Source of the DNA: Alishewanella agri BL06
GTDB lineage: Bacteria > Pseudomonadota > Gammaproteobacteria > Enterobacterales > Alteromonadaceae
NCBI RefSeq assembly: GCF_000272005.1
Contig: NZ_AKKU01000026.1
Span: forward strand, 409,842-473,841
DNA length: 64,000 bases
Direction of reading: 5' to 3'
The stretch's first letter is position 1; the number at the start of each line of letters is the position of its first letter. Both the position numbers and the translations under genes were made by a program. This document shows positions 40,897 through 50,806 of the stretch, in pieces. The notes below the pieces were generated by a model that was given only the letters and a program-made list of their open reading frames with translations, made no database searches and was not told the DNA's origin.

Positions 40897-43191
40897 ATGC
40901 AAAATCCAGTACACCCACAGGTGAAAGCCTTTGCTGTCAGGATTCGGCAATGGGGTAGTTGGCAGCTGGGTGCCGTGCTGGTGTTGTTGATGGCAGCACT
41001 GGTCTTGCTGAGTTATTTGGGTTATACCGCGGTACTTAATCGCGAGCTGGTGCTCCACGAGCTGCAGTTATTGCTGGCTTATACCGTGCCGGCCTTTGCC
41101 GTTGCTGTAATGTTAGTGTTTTATCTGATCTTAAAGTTGGATGCCGCCTTGGCATTTTTGCAGGACTCAGCGCAGTCGGAGCGTCAACTGAACCAGTCAA
41201 TGCAGGAAAGTATCCGCCAGCTTAATTTTGAGATTGAAGAGCGTAAGCGCGCGTTTCAGGCAAAACGGCGGGCGATAGAAGAACTGCGGAAAGAAATTGC
41301 CGAACGCCGCAAGACGGAACAAGAGCTGGCTGAGCAGAGTTTGCTGATCCGCTCTATTGTCGATAGCTCTCCGGATTTATTTTATTACCGCGATGAGCGT
41401 GGCTTACTGGCCAGCTGTAATAAAATGTTTGAGAGTATCATGGAGCGGCCGATGTCGGCGTTGCTTGGTCAGGATCTGACCCGACTCTATGATGCCAACA
41501 GCCGGCAAGCTGCAATTTTATCTGAGTATGGGCTGGCAGCGCCTGAAACGGAGTTAACCCTAGATGTACAGTTTAAAAAGCTGGACGGCAGTGTGCTGTG
41601 GTTTGAAATGCGCCATTTGCCATTTTATGACCGTCAGGGCAGCTACATTGGTCTGTTGGGGTTTGGCCGCGATATTACTTCGCGCAAGTTAGCCGAGCAG
41701 GCACTGGAAAAAGCCTATCAGGATAAAGGCCAGTTTATTGCCACCCTAAGTCATGAATTGCGTACGCCTTTAAATGGTATTGTCGGTTTAAGCCGCCGTT
41801 TGCTTAGCAGTGAACTGGGGCCAGAGCAGTCCAGTTGGGCGAATACGATTTTTACCAGTGCTGAAACCTTGGGTAATATATTCAATGATATTATTGATTT
41901 AGATAAGATTGACCGGCATCAACTTGATATCGTGTATCAAAGTGTCAACTTGCAGCACTTTTTGCAGGATATTGCCAACTTTGCCCACTTGATCTGTCAG
42001 CAGAAGGGACTGCAGTTTGAATTAAAACCGGAAGGTTTGATCGATAGCTATCTGCTACTGGATACCACACGATTACGCCAGGTGTTGTGGAATCTGCTGA
42101 GTAACGCGGTAAAGTTTACCCGTCAGGGCCAGGTGCGGTTACGTTGTTTACTGCAGGCAGAACAGTTACTGCTCGAGGTGTCGGATACCGGTATTGGTAT
42201 CGCCCAACATGATCTGCCCCGTATATTTGATTTGTACTACAAATCTAAAGATGGGCAACGCCTCAGTATTGTTGGCTCGGGTATCGGTCTGTCGGTCTCC
42301 CGCTCGCTGGTTGAAGCCATGTCTGGTCATATACAGGTCACCAGTACTGTGGGAGAAGGCAGTACCTTTAGTATCCGCTTGCCTGTCGTGTTTGCGCAAG
42401 CGCCTGAGCAACTGCCACCAATAAGTTGCCCACCCTTGACCATTCTGCTGATCGAAGATGTACCACTCAATGCTGATATTGCCATTACCTTGCTGGAACA
42501 GCGTGGTCATACCGTGATCCATGCTGAAACCGGAGAAGACGCACTGGCGCTTCTGGAAACCGAGGATGATTTAGATTTGGTACTGCTGGACATGCAGTTA
42601 CCCGATATGGATGGTGCAGATATCGCCCGTTATATTCGCTCTGATCAACGGTTAGCCGTGCTACCTACTGTAATGTTGAGTGCCAATGTGCGCAAGGCGC
42701 AGGAGTCGCTGGGTGACATTAAGCTGGATGGTGTGCTGGCTAAACCGTTGAATACCGACAAACTTGATCAATTATTGGCTGAGCTATTCTCACCCAGTGC
42801 ACTAAGATTGCAACAGTCATCGAGTCAGGAGCCAGACTCTGGCAGTACTAATCATCCGGCATTAGATGAAACGGTGTTGCAGGGATACCTGCAAAGTCTT
42901 GGGAAAGGAGCAATGCAGCGTAGTGCCCAGCTGTTTGCACAGCTATTGCCGGGTTACATCAATAAATTACTGGAAGCTGCAGTACAGCAACAAACCAAAG
43001 AGCTGCAAAGTGTGGCGCATAAATTAAAAGGTGCAGCAGCAGCAGTGGGGTTAGCCTGGGTGATGCAGCAAGCCAGAGCTTTAGAAGAGCAGGAGCCGGA
43101 TTGGCAGGGATTACAGCGACAGTTATTAGAACTGCATTTTACTGCAGAGCAGCACCTGGCTACTCTGCAGCAATATATCGAGCAGTATTAA
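40897..43191 (+). CDS. arcB: Aerobic respiration control hybrid sensor kinase ArcB
   Basis: A 764-residue tripartite kinase that senses respiratory quinone redox state and phosphorylates ArcA. Order: membrane helices at about 23-44 and 57-80 with a very short periplasmic loop, a coiled coil (90-145), PAS (150-265), HisKA with His286 in SHELRTPLNG, an ATPase domain (NLLSNAVKF, DTGIGI, GSGIGLSV), a receiver with Asp565 and an Hpt domain with His708 in VAHKLKGAAAAVG. This domain set and the pairing with arcA make the name secure. Its stop codon directly abuts that of convergent arcA. Confidence 0.95.
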   Translation: MQNPVHPQVKAFAVRIRQWGSWQLGAVLVLLMAALVLLSYLGYTAVLNRELVLHELQLLLAYTVPAFAVAVMLVFYLILKLDAALAFLQDSAQSERQLNQSMQESIRQLNFEIEERKRAFQAKRRAIEELRKEIAERRKTEQELAEQSLLIRSIVDSSPDLFYYRDERGLLASCNKMFESIMERPMSALLGQDLTRLYDANSRQAAILSEYGLAAPETELTLDVQFKKLDGSVLWFEMRHLPFYDRQGSYIGLLGFGRDITSRKLAEQALEKAYQDKGQFIATLSHELRTPLNGIVGLSRRLLSSELGPEQSSWANTIFTSAETLGNIFNDIIDLDKIDRHQLDIVYQSVNLQHFLQDIANFAHLICQQKGLQFELKPEGLIDSYLLLDTTRLRQVLWNLLSNAVKFTRQGQVRLRCLLQAEQLLLEVSDTGIGIAQHDLPRIFDLYYKSKDGQRLSIVGSGIGLSVSRSLVEAMSGHIQVTSTVGEGSTFSIRLPVVFAQAPEQLPPISCPPLTILLIEDVPLNADIAITLLEQRGHTVIHAETGEDALALLETEDDLDLVLLDMQLPDMDGADIARYIRSDQRLAVLPTVMLSANVRKAQESLGDIKLDGVLAKPLNTDKLDQLLAELFSPSALRLQQSSSQEPDSGSTNHPALDETVLQGYLQSLGKGAMQRSAQLFAQLLPGYINKLLEAAVQQQTKELQSVAHKLKGAAAAVGLAWVMQQARALEEQEPDWQGLQRQLLELHFTAEQHLATLQQYIEQY

Positions 43192-43899
43192 TTACTTCTC
43201 AAGTTTACCAACAAAGCGGTAACCTTCACCGTGGATAGTGCTGATCAGCTCCGGGCTGTCAATATCCGATTCAAAGTGCTTGCGGATGCGGCGGATGGTG
43301 ACATCAACAGTCCGGTCATTTGGCCTTAACTCGCGCCCTGTCATATGACGGATCAGTTGTTCACGGGTAAAAATTTTACCTGGTGTATCCAGCATTAAAC
43401 GCAGGGCACGGTATTCACCTTTTGGCAGGCGACGGGCAACGCCGGTGGGCGATGTCAGATTGCGGCTGTTTTCATCCAGGGTCCAGCCATTAAAGCGCAC
43501 CACGCTCTTATGTTCTTCCACCACAGGCTGCGCCACAGTGCGATTCAGCAGGTTGCGGGCGCGAATGGTTAGTTCCCGTGAGTTGAAAGGCTTGGTCAGA
43601 TAATCATCGGCACCGATCTCCAGACCCAGGATCCGGTCAACATCGTTATCACGGCCGGTCAGGAAAATCAGACCAATATTCTGCTTCTGCCGTAACTCGC
43701 GAGCCAGAATTAAACCATTTTTCCCTGGCAGATTAATATCCATTACAATTAAATTAACCGGATTTTCTTCCAGTTTTTGATACATTTCCTCGCCATTGAC
43801 CGCTTCAATAACGTGGTAGCCCTCTCCCTGGAACAGATTGACCAGATTTAATCTGGTTACTTCTTCATCTTCGACGACCAGAATCACGGGTGTTTGCAT
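43192..43899 (-). CDS. arcA: Two-component response regulator ArcA
   Basis: A 235-residue OmpR-type regulator repressing respiratory and TCA genes under low oxygen. The receiver domain (1-120) has the acidic pocket EDEE, phospho-acceptor Asp54 in [11 protein letters not shown] and KPF near 103. The winged-helix DNA-binding domain covers 135-232 and ends TIHGEGYRF. The frame continues 25 codons upstream, but the ATG at 43899 gives the canonical ArcA N-terminus ([12 protein letters not shown]). It is convergent with arcB with no base between the stop codons. A Lys/Gly-rich linker typical of ArcA ([15 protein letters not shown]) is present. Confidence 0.95.
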   Translation of the reverse strand: MQTPVILVVEDEEVTRLNLVNLFQGEGYHVIEAVNGEEMYQKLEENPVNLIVMDINLPGKNGLILARELRQKQNIGLIFLTGRDNDVDRILGLEIGADDYLTKPFNSRELTIRARNLLNRTVAQPVVEEHKSVVRFNGWTLDENSRNLTSPTGVARRLPKGEYRALRLMLDTPGKIFTREQLIRHMTGRELRPNDRTVDVTIRRIRKHFESDIDSPELISTIHGEGYRFVGKLEK

Positions 43900-44078
43900 T
43901 GGAGTAAAACCTTTTTTGGGAGTTGTAAGAAGTTCGTTCTTTAACTGTAGACAAATTGACGGATGAATTGTCAAATTAGCTGCAATTATAATCTACCGGA
44001 CTAATTGTTAACAAGAATTTTGTTAACAATTAGCTTTACCTAATGTAGTTTAATTAAAAGTTGTTTAGAGTCATTATG

Positions 44079-45725
44079 TTAGGAGTTAAGCTTGCTTGGG
44101 CTTAGGTTGCCCACTGGAAAGTCGATATCAATTTGAATGCCGGCACCTAAAGCACTCTCTAATTTAATCTTGCCATTTAGGGCTTGGGTAACCAGGTTAT
44201 AAACCAGATGCATACCTAAACCACTACCACCTTCGCCTCTTTTGGTTGTGACAAAAGGATCAAAAATTCTCTTGCGGATGTGCTCTGGCACACCCCGGCC
44301 ATTGTCGGCATAGTGGATAAAGCAGCGATGTTGCTGCAGGGTGACCCGGATCGTAATTTCGCCCGCTTGCCCCTCATCAAAAGCATGTAGCAAGCTATTC
44401 ATAATTAAATTAATTAAAATTTGGTTGATTGGTCCAGGCTTGCTATTCACTATCAAATCGGGCGGGCATTCGATCCGTAACTGGTGCGCGGTTTTTTTGA
44501 GATTAGGCCGCAGCGATAACATCACCTCGTTAATCAACTGCGCCATATTAAATTGCCGTTGATTTTCATTAGATTGATCGACGGCGACTTGTTTAAAGCT
44601 GCTGATTAAGCCAGCAGCACGCTCCAAGTTGCGATAAATAATGCCCAGATTTTCTTTGCTATCGTTCAGAAAACGCGCCAGTTGACTTGAGGTTAGCGTT
44701 TTTTGCTGAAACGCCTGCTCAATTTCCTGAACCTTATCCTGTAGCAAAGTTGAGGCTGTAACACCGAGGCCAATAGGTGTATTCACCTCATGCGCGATAC
44801 CCGCCACCATTTGACCCAGACTAGCCATTTTTTCGGTTTCAACAATTTGATTTTGGTATTGATGCAGGGTGGCAAGGGTATTGAGTAACTCTTGATTTGA
44901 CTCACGTAACGCATTGGTCCGTTCGGCGATTTTTTGTTCCAGACTCTGGTTAAGTTGTTTAATTTCCAGTTCGGCCTGTTCCCGCTTGCGCAATTGACCT
45001 TCAATCCGATCCATCATGGTATTAAACGCCCGGCTAAGTTGGTTTAACTCATCGAGGTTGGCAGTAGGGGCGCGTACACAATAGTCTCTTTCTTTTGCGA
45101 CCTTATTTACCAGTTCTAACAGCACATGCAATGGCAGAGTGAAGCGCCGCTGTAGCTTAAGCGCCAGTAACAGCGCTAGCCCCAGCGCCAATAATGCGAT
45201 AACTATGGTGATAAGATTCTGATTCCGCTGCGATTGCTGCAATTGATCCGAACCGGCTCGCAGATACACATAGCCCAGCAATTGGCCGTCAACTTCGACC
45301 TGGCGACCCAATTCCAGCTGATCCGCACTGCTAAGGGGGAGAGGCTGCTCGCTGAGGCTTTGAATCCGCTCGGTTTGTGGTGGCCAGGGACCGATGTCAG
45401 AGCGGTTATAACTGGCAAAAAATTTTAGTTGCTGATTAGTTTGATCAAATTGATAGATATGTACATTTTTAATCGTCGGTATCGCAGTTAATGCCTTTAG
45501 CCGGGTTTCTTCGCGATGTCGGTTATTGGTGAGTAGAGTTGATTGTGTATTAATGGCAATGATGTCCGCCAACGCCAGAACCTGCTGCTGCAGCTGTTGT
45601 TCCTGGCGCTGAAAATCCAGATAATTGCTGAAAAAGAGTGCGATAGTCAGGGTTAAACTGCAAATTAACATCACCAGCCAGATCAGCGCGCTTTTCATCG
45701 ATGTGGTGCGGGTTGGGCTGGACAT
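44079..45725 (-). CDS. Orphan sensor histidine kinase with HAMP domain
   Basis: A 548-residue inner-membrane kinase. Helices at about 12-33 and 171-190 enclose a periplasmic domain of about 135 residues resembling CHASE8. HAMP (190-243), a coiled coil and a HisKA-like region with His312 in GIAHEVNTPIG follow, then an HATPase with NLIMNSLLHAF, DNGRGVPE and GSGLGMHLV. The HEVNTPIG variant is typical of HWE-like or NtrB-like orphan kinases in marine gammaproteobacteria. No response regulator is adjacent except arcA, which has its own kinase, so the partner is unknown. Another possible start is the Met at residue 10. Confidence 0.9.
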   Translation of the reverse strand: MSSPTRTTSMKSALIWLVMLICSLTLTIALFFSNYLDFQRQEQQLQQQVLALADIIAINTQSTLLTNNRHREETRLKALTAIPTIKNVHIYQFDQTNQQLKFFASYNRSDIGPWPPQTERIQSLSEQPLPLSSADQLELGRQVEVDGQLLGYVYLRAGSDQLQQSQRNQNLITIVIALLALGLALLLALKLQRRFTLPLHVLLELVNKVAKERDYCVRAPTANLDELNQLSRAFNTMMDRIEGQLRKREQAELEIKQLNQSLEQKIAERTNALRESNQELLNTLATLHQYQNQIVETEKMASLGQMVAGIAHEVNTPIGLGVTASTLLQDKVQEIEQAFQQKTLTSSQLARFLNDSKENLGIIYRNLERAAGLISSFKQVAVDQSNENQRQFNMAQLINEVMLSLRPNLKKTAHQLRIECPPDLIVNSKPGPINQILINLIMNSLLHAFDEGQAGEITIRVTLQQHRCFIHYADNGRGVPEHIRKRIFDPFVTTKRGEGGSGLGMHLVYNLVTQALNGKIKLESALGAGIQIDIDFPVGNLSPSKLNS

Positions 45726-45861
45726 AAATATTCTGCAAATCCCGAATGTAATGTTGTACTTGTTAGATGCTAAACAGAATAGTGCTTTTTAGCAAAGGGA
45801 GAGTGGAAATTTTATCCAGCGCGTTTATAGTAATTGCAGGCAATGATAGCTGAGATCAGCC

Positions 45862-46260
45862 ATGAACCTATGGCAACTTTATAAAAGCAGTATTTTTTTA
45901 TCTCACCAAACACTTTCCATGGCGATTAATTTTGCCATTATCAGCGGCCAGAACCCTGCCGGTAACGCGGAAAACCCACTTTATAATCAGCTACTCGATA
46001 AGAAGCTACAAGCACGTTTGCAACAGTTGGGAGTGCCTTATCGCTCTGTAATTGGCGCGGCTCCCGATCTGAGCTTCCAGGAGAAAAGTTGGGTCGTGCT
46101 CTGCGACAAGCAGCAGGCAATAACGCTGGCACTTGAATTTACTCAAAATGCCATTTATTGGGTGGAGCAGGGGCAGCTTTACCTGGTGCCAGTATTGCTG
46201 CCAGAACAAGAAGAGTGCCTGGGCCAATTTCAACAACGCCTGGTGTTGTTACCAGCTTAG
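45862..46260 (+). CDS. DUF3293 domain protein
   Basis: A 132-residue cytoplasmic protein that fits the DUF3293 family: FAIISGQNPAG near residue 25, NPLYNQLLDKKLQARLQQLG, a VIGAAPDLSFQEKSWVVL stretch and the closing FTQNAIYWVEQGQLYLV. The family is widespread in proteobacteria and has no known function. The ribosome site is weak; the start could also be the Met at residue 20, which would still keep the domain. It is convergent with the small secreted-protein gene, whose end is 5 bases away. Confidence 0.75.
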   Translation: MNLWQLYKSSIFLSHQTLSMAINFAIISGQNPAGNAENPLYNQLLDKKLQARLQQLGVPYRSVIGAAPDLSFQEKSWVVLCDKQQAITLALEFTQNAIYWVEQGQLYLVPVLLPEQEECLGQFQQRLVLLPA

Positions 46261-46265
46261 AGCTT

Positions 46266-46586
46266 CTAGGGCGCGCGGCGAAGGATCTCCAGTATGGGTT
46301 CGACGTCTTGTTGCAAATGCTCGGTTAGCTGCTGTTTGCGGCGAAACTGTGCCAGACGCTCGGTCGCATCTGCTGGTGTAGTCAAAAGCTGCGCAAAGTC
46401 AGTGACACAGATACAGGTCAAAGCCGGTTTGCTCATGCCGGCTAATTGCACAGCCCGATACAACTTATGCGGGCAAGCTTTTACCCGCTCAGGCGCCTGT
46501 AAACAATTGGCTGGATTGGCTTTCGCCGGAAGGCTACATAGCCCGCCCAGTAACAATGCTACTGAAATCAGCGCCCGTGCTGGCAT
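46266..46586 (-). CDS. Small secreted Cys-containing protein, unknown
   Basis: A 106-residue protein not recognised as a named family. A signal peptide at 1-23 (ends AKA) leads to a mature part with four cysteines (28, 38, 58 and 60), the last pair as CIC. The C-terminal half is a charged helix. It is probably periplasmic with one or two disulfides. It starts one base after the rsmC stop (TAATATG), so it is translationally linked to the trmB-rsmC operon, although its likely location has nothing to do with RNA methylation. Confidence 0.7.
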   Translation of the reverse strand: MPARALISVALLLGGLCSLPAKANPANCLQAPERVKACPHKLYRAVQLAGMSKPALTCICVTDFAQLLTTPADATERLAQFRRKQQLTEHLQQDVEPILEILRRAP

Positions 46587-46587
46587 A

Positions 46588-47595
46588 TTATTTTTTCACC
46601 GCCTGATAAATCACAAAACCATTGGCTTTGGCCAGAATATTCACCTTACCAAAGGCTTGCTCCAGCAGTTGTTGGTAGGCGAGATGATTATTGGCGACCA
46701 GGGTTAAGGTACCACCAGATTGTAGCCGCGCCGCGCTCTGGGCAATAAAGGCTTCACTGATACTGTAGTCGGTTTTAATGCCGGTATGAAAGGGTGGATT
46801 GCTGACAATATGCTTAAACAGCTGCGGCTGTGCTGGCAAACCATCAGCGGCAATAACCTGACCACTCAGTTGATTAGCCTGTAAGGTCGCGTTAGTCGCA
46901 GCGGTTGCCAAAGCGCTGATATCGGAGCAATACAGCTCAATGCCTGGCGCCTGCTGTTTTAGTGCGGCGCCGATAATGCCGGCGCCGCAGGCGAAATCCA
47001 GCACCTTGCCATCCTGGATATGCCCCAGGTGCTGCAGTAACAGCGCCGTACCGGTATCCAGCTTGCCATGATTAAATACCCCGGGCAGCGAACAGATTGT
47101 CAGGTTATGACCCTTATGCTGAATGTTAAACTGACTTATGGCGCCGGGTTTGAGCTGACTGAGATCGCCTGTGAGCGAAAACCAGAGGCAGTGTTTGGCG
47201 TTATCCAGTTTATGCGCATGTAACCCCAGCTTCTCGGCGTGATTAACCAGGCTTTTAATCCCGCCTTTATTATCACCTACCACATAGAGCTGGGCATCAG
47301 GCTGCAGTGCACTGGCAATACGGGCCAGATTATCGGCCAGTAATTCTTTACTCTTGGGATAAAACAACACTGCGGTGGCAAACTGCTGGCTAAAGGCTGG
47401 CGTAGCGCTAAAGTAAACCTCGGCACCGGCTTGCTGCCACTGCTGTTTAACGGCGGCATCGGTGGTAAAGCAGCTGATTTGCCCCAGGGCCGGTAACTGG
47501 CGGGCCAGTTGGTCGGCTTCTGGCTCGACAAATAATACCGGACCCTGTAAATCGTCCAGGTTGCGTAAAATCAGCTGACTGCTGTTAGCAAGCAT
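46588..47595 (-). CDS. rsmC: 16S rRNA (guanine1207-N2)-methyltransferase
   Basis: Methylates G1207 of 16S rRNA in the small subunit using SAM. The 335-residue product has the duplicated RsmC layout: a degenerate N-terminal Rossmann domain (1-160) and an active C-terminal one with the SAM site VLDFACGAGIIGAAL near 198 and catalytic NPPFHTGIKTDYSISEAFI near 265. Its ATG overlaps the trmB stop (TAATG), so the two are coupled. Confidence 0.94.
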   Translation of the reverse strand: MLANSSQLILRNLDDLQGPVLFVEPEADQLARQLPALGQISCFTTDAAVKQQWQQAGAEVYFSATPAFSQQFATAVLFYPKSKELLADNLARIASALQPDAQLYVVGDNKGGIKSLVNHAEKLGLHAHKLDNAKHCLWFSLTGDLSQLKPGAISQFNIQHKGHNLTICSLPGVFNHGKLDTGTALLLQHLGHIQDGKVLDFACGAGIIGAALKQQAPGIELYCSDISALATAATNATLQANQLSGQVIAADGLPAQPQLFKHIVSNPPFHTGIKTDYSISEAFIAQSAARLQSGGTLTLVANNHLAYQQLLEQAFGKVNILAKANGFVIYQAVKK

Positions 47596-48329
47596 TAACT
47601 TATCCTTTTAAACATCAGATCCCAGACACCATGGCCCAAGCGCTGGCCGCGTTGTTCGAATTTGGTCAAAGGCCGGTGTTCCGGACGTTCGACATAGGTG
47701 TTGTCGGCAGATAAGTTCTGAAAACCCTCGGCAGCTTGCATTACTTCCAGCATATGCTCGGCGTAGTTTTCCCAGTCGGTCGCCATATGAAAGACACCAC
47801 CGATTTTTAATTTACTGCGCAGTGCCTGCACAAAGTCTGGCTGCACGATCCGTCTTTTATGATGGCGCTTTTTGTGCCAGGGATCCGGGAAAAACAGTTG
47901 CACTGTATCCAGGCTTTGCTCTGGGATCATCTCGGCTAACACTTCAACCGCATCATGTTCAAACACTTTCAGATTGTTTACGCCCTGAGCAACGGCTTCG
48001 GATAAGCAGGCGCCAACCCCAGGCTTATGCACTTCAATGCCGATAAAGTCTTGTGCCGGAGCGGCCTTAGCCATCGCAACCAGTGATTTGCCCATGCCAA
48101 AGCCAATTTCCAGTACCCGCGGGGCGCTGCGACCAAATAACAGGTCCAGATCCAGTAGTGCTGGCTGATAATCCACGCCATAGCCTGACCAGTGATTTTC
48201 CAGCGCCAGTTGTTGGCCCTTGGTTAAGCGGCCTTCACGCAACACGAAAGAGCGGATGCGCCGTAAATAAGGTTGCGTACTGGCATCATCCGGCTGATGG
48301 TCGTTTGGCGGTGTGGCCTGGTTGGTCAT
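47595..48329 (-). CDS. trmB: tRNA (guanine46-N7)-methyltransferase
   Basis: Forms m7G46 in the tRNA variable loop using SAM. The 244-residue protein has the SAM site [30 protein letters not shown], and the strongly conserved [19 protein letters not shown] and [18 protein letters not shown] lies 6 bases before the ATG at 48329; a slightly longer frame adds four residues. It is the first gene of a minus-strand operon and divergent from mutY, with 91 bases between them. Confidence 0.95.
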   Translation of the reverse strand: MTNQATPPNDHQPDDASTQPYLRRIRSFVLREGRLTKGQQLALENHWSGYGVDYQPALLDLDLLFGRSAPRVLEIGFGMGKSLVAMAKAAPAQDFIGIEVHKPGVGACLSEAVAQGVNNLKVFEHDAVEVLAEMIPEQSLDTVQLFFPDPWHKKRHHKRRIVQPDFVQALRSKLKIGGVFHMATDWENYAEHMLEVMQAAEGFQNLSADNTYVERPEHRPLTKFEQRGQRLGHGVWDLMFKRIS

Positions 48330-48420
48330 GCAAAGCTCCAATCTGAAAAATTAGTCGGCTATTATCCTTGGAAACGGTAGCAAGCTCAACCTCGGGCTCT
48401 GTTACAATTGGTGCTTTTCA

Positions 48421-49509
48421 ATGGCAGGAGTCGTATTTTTGCAAACTGATACCTGGTTTAGTGAGCAGTTGGTCGCTTGGTACCAGCAACATGGCCGCAA
48501 AGATTTACCCTGGCAGCAACAGCCAAGCCCTTATAAAACCTGGCTGTCGGAAGTGATGCTGCAGCAAACGCAGGTAGCAACGGTGATACCTTATTTTCAG
48601 CGTTTTGTGGCGCGCTTTCCGGATGTAAAAACCCTGGCTGCGGCCGAAACCGACGAGGTGCTGCATTACTGGACCGGTCTTGGCTATTATGCGCGGGCGC
48701 GCAATCTGCATCAGGCTGCACGGCAGATCGTCGAACAGCATCAGGGCGAATTTCCAACTGAATTTGCACAAGTACTGGCGCTGCCTGGTGTTGGCCGCTC
48801 GACCGCCGGCGCAATTCTGTCGTTGTCGCTGGGGCTGCACTATCCGATTTTGGATGGTAACTGCAAGCGGGTACTCAGCCGTTTTGCTGCTGTAAGCGGT
48901 TGGCCGGGGGAGAAAAAAGTCGAACAGCAGCTATGGCAATTAGCAGAGCGCTATACACCCAAGGCGACAGTACAGCAGTTTAATCAGGCGATGATGGATT
49001 TGGGCGCTTCGCTGTGCAGCCGCAGTAAGCCGCGCTGTGCCGAGTGTCCGCTGGCCCGGCATTGTCAGGCGGCGCTGCAGGGCGAGCAGCAACGTTATCC
49101 CAGCAAAAAACCGAAAAAAGCCTTACCGGAGCAACAAAGTTTTTGGCTACTGTTAACCACAGCCGAACAAGTTTTGTTAAAACAGCGCCCGGCAAAAGGC
49201 TTATGGGGCGGCTTATATGGTTTTCTGGAATTTAGCAGCGCCAAAGAGCGCGAGCAATTTGTTGCGCTGCAGGGCCTGGCGGTGCAACAACAAACGGAAC
49301 TGGCGACCTTTCGGCATACCTTTAGCCATTTTCATTTATGGATCAATCCGCTTTGGCTGCAACTTTCCAGCTTGCCGGCGCGGGTAGAGGAGCAATCTGC
49401 CGCGCTCTGGTATACAATAAGCGCCATACCTGAACTGGGGTTGTCGGCCCCGGCGAAAAACCTGCTGCAGCAATTGGCTGCATTAAGTCTGAGCAAGGAA
49501 AAATTATGA
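48421..49509 (+). CDS. mutY: Adenine DNA glycosylase MutY
   Basis: Removes adenine mispaired with 8-oxoguanine or guanine. The 362-residue protein holds the HhH-GPD core ([33 protein letters not shown] with catalytic Asp in ILDGNCKRV) and the iron-sulfur cluster spacing C-x6-C-x2-C-x5-C in [19 protein letters not shown]-terminal NUDIX-like domain for 8-oxoG recognition occupies about 230-350. The ATG at 48421 lacks a ribosome site, while the TTG at 48439 has GGAG 8 bases before it and may be the true start. Its end overlaps yggX by 4 bases. Confidence 0.95.
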   Translation: MAGVVFLQTDTWFSEQLVAWYQQHGRKDLPWQQQPSPYKTWLSEVMLQQTQVATVIPYFQRFVARFPDVKTLAAAETDEVLHYWTGLGYYARARNLHQAARQIVEQHQGEFPTEFAQVLALPGVGRSTAGAILSLSLGLHYPILDGNCKRVLSRFAAVSGWPGEKKVEQQLWQLAERYTPKATVQQFNQAMMDLGASLCSRSKPRCAECPLARHCQAALQGEQQRYPSKKPKKALPEQQSFWLLLTTAEQVLLKQRPAKGLWGGLYGFLEFSSAKEREQFVALQGLAVQQQTELATFRHTFSHFHLWINPLWLQLSSLPARVEEQSAALWYTISAIPELGLSAPAKNLLQQLAALSLSKEKL

Positions 49510-49778
49510 GCCGCATCGTATTTTGCCAATTTCTGCAAAAAGAGGCGCCGGGATTGGATTTTCAGTTCTATCCGGGCGATTTGGGTAAGAAAATTTTCGA
49601 TAACATCAGCAAAGAAGCCTGGGCCCAGTGGCAGGCGAAACAAGTGATGCTGATTAACGAGAAAAAGCTCAATATGATGAATGTTGAGCACCGTAAATTA
49701 TTGGAAGAGCAGATGGAAGCCTTTTTGTTCCAGGGCCAGGATGTGCAGATTGATGGCTATACGCCACCTGCTAACTAA
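49506..49778 (+). CDS. yggX: Probable Fe(2+)-trafficking protein YggX
   Basis: A 90-residue protein with the YggX pattern: [18 protein letters not shown] with the conserved Cys7, [35 protein letters not shown] and a C-terminal EAFLFQG. The family protects iron-sulfur proteins from oxidative damage and is linked to iron supply. The ATG overlaps the mutY stop (ATGA), the same mutY-yggX pairing found in E. coli and consistent with MutY needing a cluster. Confidence 0.96.
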   Translation: MSRIVFCQFLQKEAPGLDFQFYPGDLGKKIFDNISKEAWAQWQAKQVMLINEKKLNMMNVEHRKLLEEQMEAFLFQGQDVQIDGYTPPAN

Positions 49779-49807
49779 GCGCTGTATTACGCCCGTTTCG
49801 GAGACTT

Positions 49808-50746
49808 ATGGCCCGCCGTTTACCGCCGCTTAATGCATTAAAAGCTTTTGAAACTGCTGCCCGGCATTTAAGTTTTACCAAGGCGGCCGAAGAGCTGTAT
49901 GTGACTCAGGCGGCGATTAGTCATCAGATCAAAGCCCTGGAAGATCATCTGGGGCTGAAACTCTTTATGCGGAAAAACCGCTCTTTGCTGCTAACCGAAG
50001 AAGGGCAGAGCTATTTTCTCGATATTAAAGAGATTTTTTTGCAGCTACACGAAGCCACCGAAAAATTGCTGGCGCGCGGTGCTAAGGGATCCTTGACCGT
50101 CAGCCTGCAGCCAAGCTTTGCTATTCAGTGGCTGGTACCGCGGTTAAACCAGTTTAGTGAACAGCATCCGGATATCGATGTGCGGATCAAGGCCGTGGAT
50201 CAGGATGAAGGCTCGCTGACCGATGATGTTGATGTCGCCATTTATTATGGTCGCGGTAACTGGCGTAACCTGCATGCAGATAAATTGCATACCGAATATT
50301 TACTACCGGTTTGTTCACCGCTGTTATTAAATGGCAGCAAACCGCTGAAAGAGCCAACCGATCTGCGTTTTCATAACCTGCTGCATGATGGCTCACGCCG
50401 TGCATGGAAAGCCTGGTTTACTACCCAGGGTTTTAAAAACTTTAATGTCAATCAGGGGCCGATCTTCAGTCATTCCTCGATGGTGCTGCAGGCGGCGATT
50501 CATGGTCAGGGCGTGGCCTTGGCGCATAATGTACTGGCGCGGCCGGATATTAGCTCTGGCCGGCTGATCGTACCGTTTAATCATGTGCTGATCAGTAAAG
50601 ACTCTTACTATCTGGTGTGTCGTGAAAGCCAAACCGAGCTTGGCAAGATCACAGCGTTCCGACAATGGATGCTGGATATGGTCAGCGCGGAGCAGGCCGA
50701 ATTTGCCGAGCAGCAGTTTACCAATGCGGTGGCAATGGATGATTAA
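49808..50746 (+). CDS. gcvA: LysR-type regulator GcvA
   Basis: A 312-residue LysR protein strongly resembling GcvA, activator/repressor of the glycine cleavage operon: RRLPPLNALKAFETAARHLSFTKAAEELYVTQAAISHQIKALE at the N-terminus, LPVCSPLL and FSHSSMVLQAAIHGQGVALAHNVLA in the inducer domain. In E. coli gcvA is followed by ygdD and rlmM; here the same order holds with an extra hydrolase gene inserted, which supports the name. gcvTHP is not in the window. Confidence 0.9.
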   Translation: MARRLPPLNALKAFETAARHLSFTKAAEELYVTQAAISHQIKALEDHLGLKLFMRKNRSLLLTEEGQSYFLDIKEIFLQLHEATEKLLARGAKGSLTVSLQPSFAIQWLVPRLNQFSEQHPDIDVRIKAVDQDEGSLTDDVDVAIYYGRGNWRNLHADKLHTEYLLPVCSPLLLNGSKPLKEPTDLRFHNLLHDGSRRAWKAWFTTQGFKNFNVNQGPIFSHSSMVLQAAIHGQGVALAHNVLARPDISSGRLIVPFNHVLISKDSYYLVCRESQTELGKITAFRQWMLDMVSAEQAEFAEQQFTNAVAMDD

Positions 50747-50806
50747 ATGCTAGCTAATCCTCTGGTATTGCTGGCATTGTTAATAGTGCTGCGAGTACTG
50801 GCATGA
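50747..50806 (+). CDS. Possible 19-residue hydrophobic leader or small membrane protein
   Basis: Immediately after the gcvA stop (TAAATG), a tiny frame encodes a hydrophobic 19-mer (begins MLANPLVLL, ends VLRVLA) whose TGA overlaps the hydrolase ATG as ATGA. Zero gap on one side and a coupling overlap on the other suggest it may be translated, either as a small membrane peptide or just to carry ribosomes to the next gene. It could also be chance. Confidence 0.3.
   Translation: MLANPLVLLALLIVLRVLA

Noticed and set aside
46294..46707. 137-codon plus-strand frame
   Set aside because: It is antisense to the small secreted-protein gene and the end of rsmC, which are better supported by signal peptide and motifs.
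49332..49691. 119-codon minus-strand frame
   Set aside because: It is antisense to mutY and yggX, both of which carry clear family motifs.
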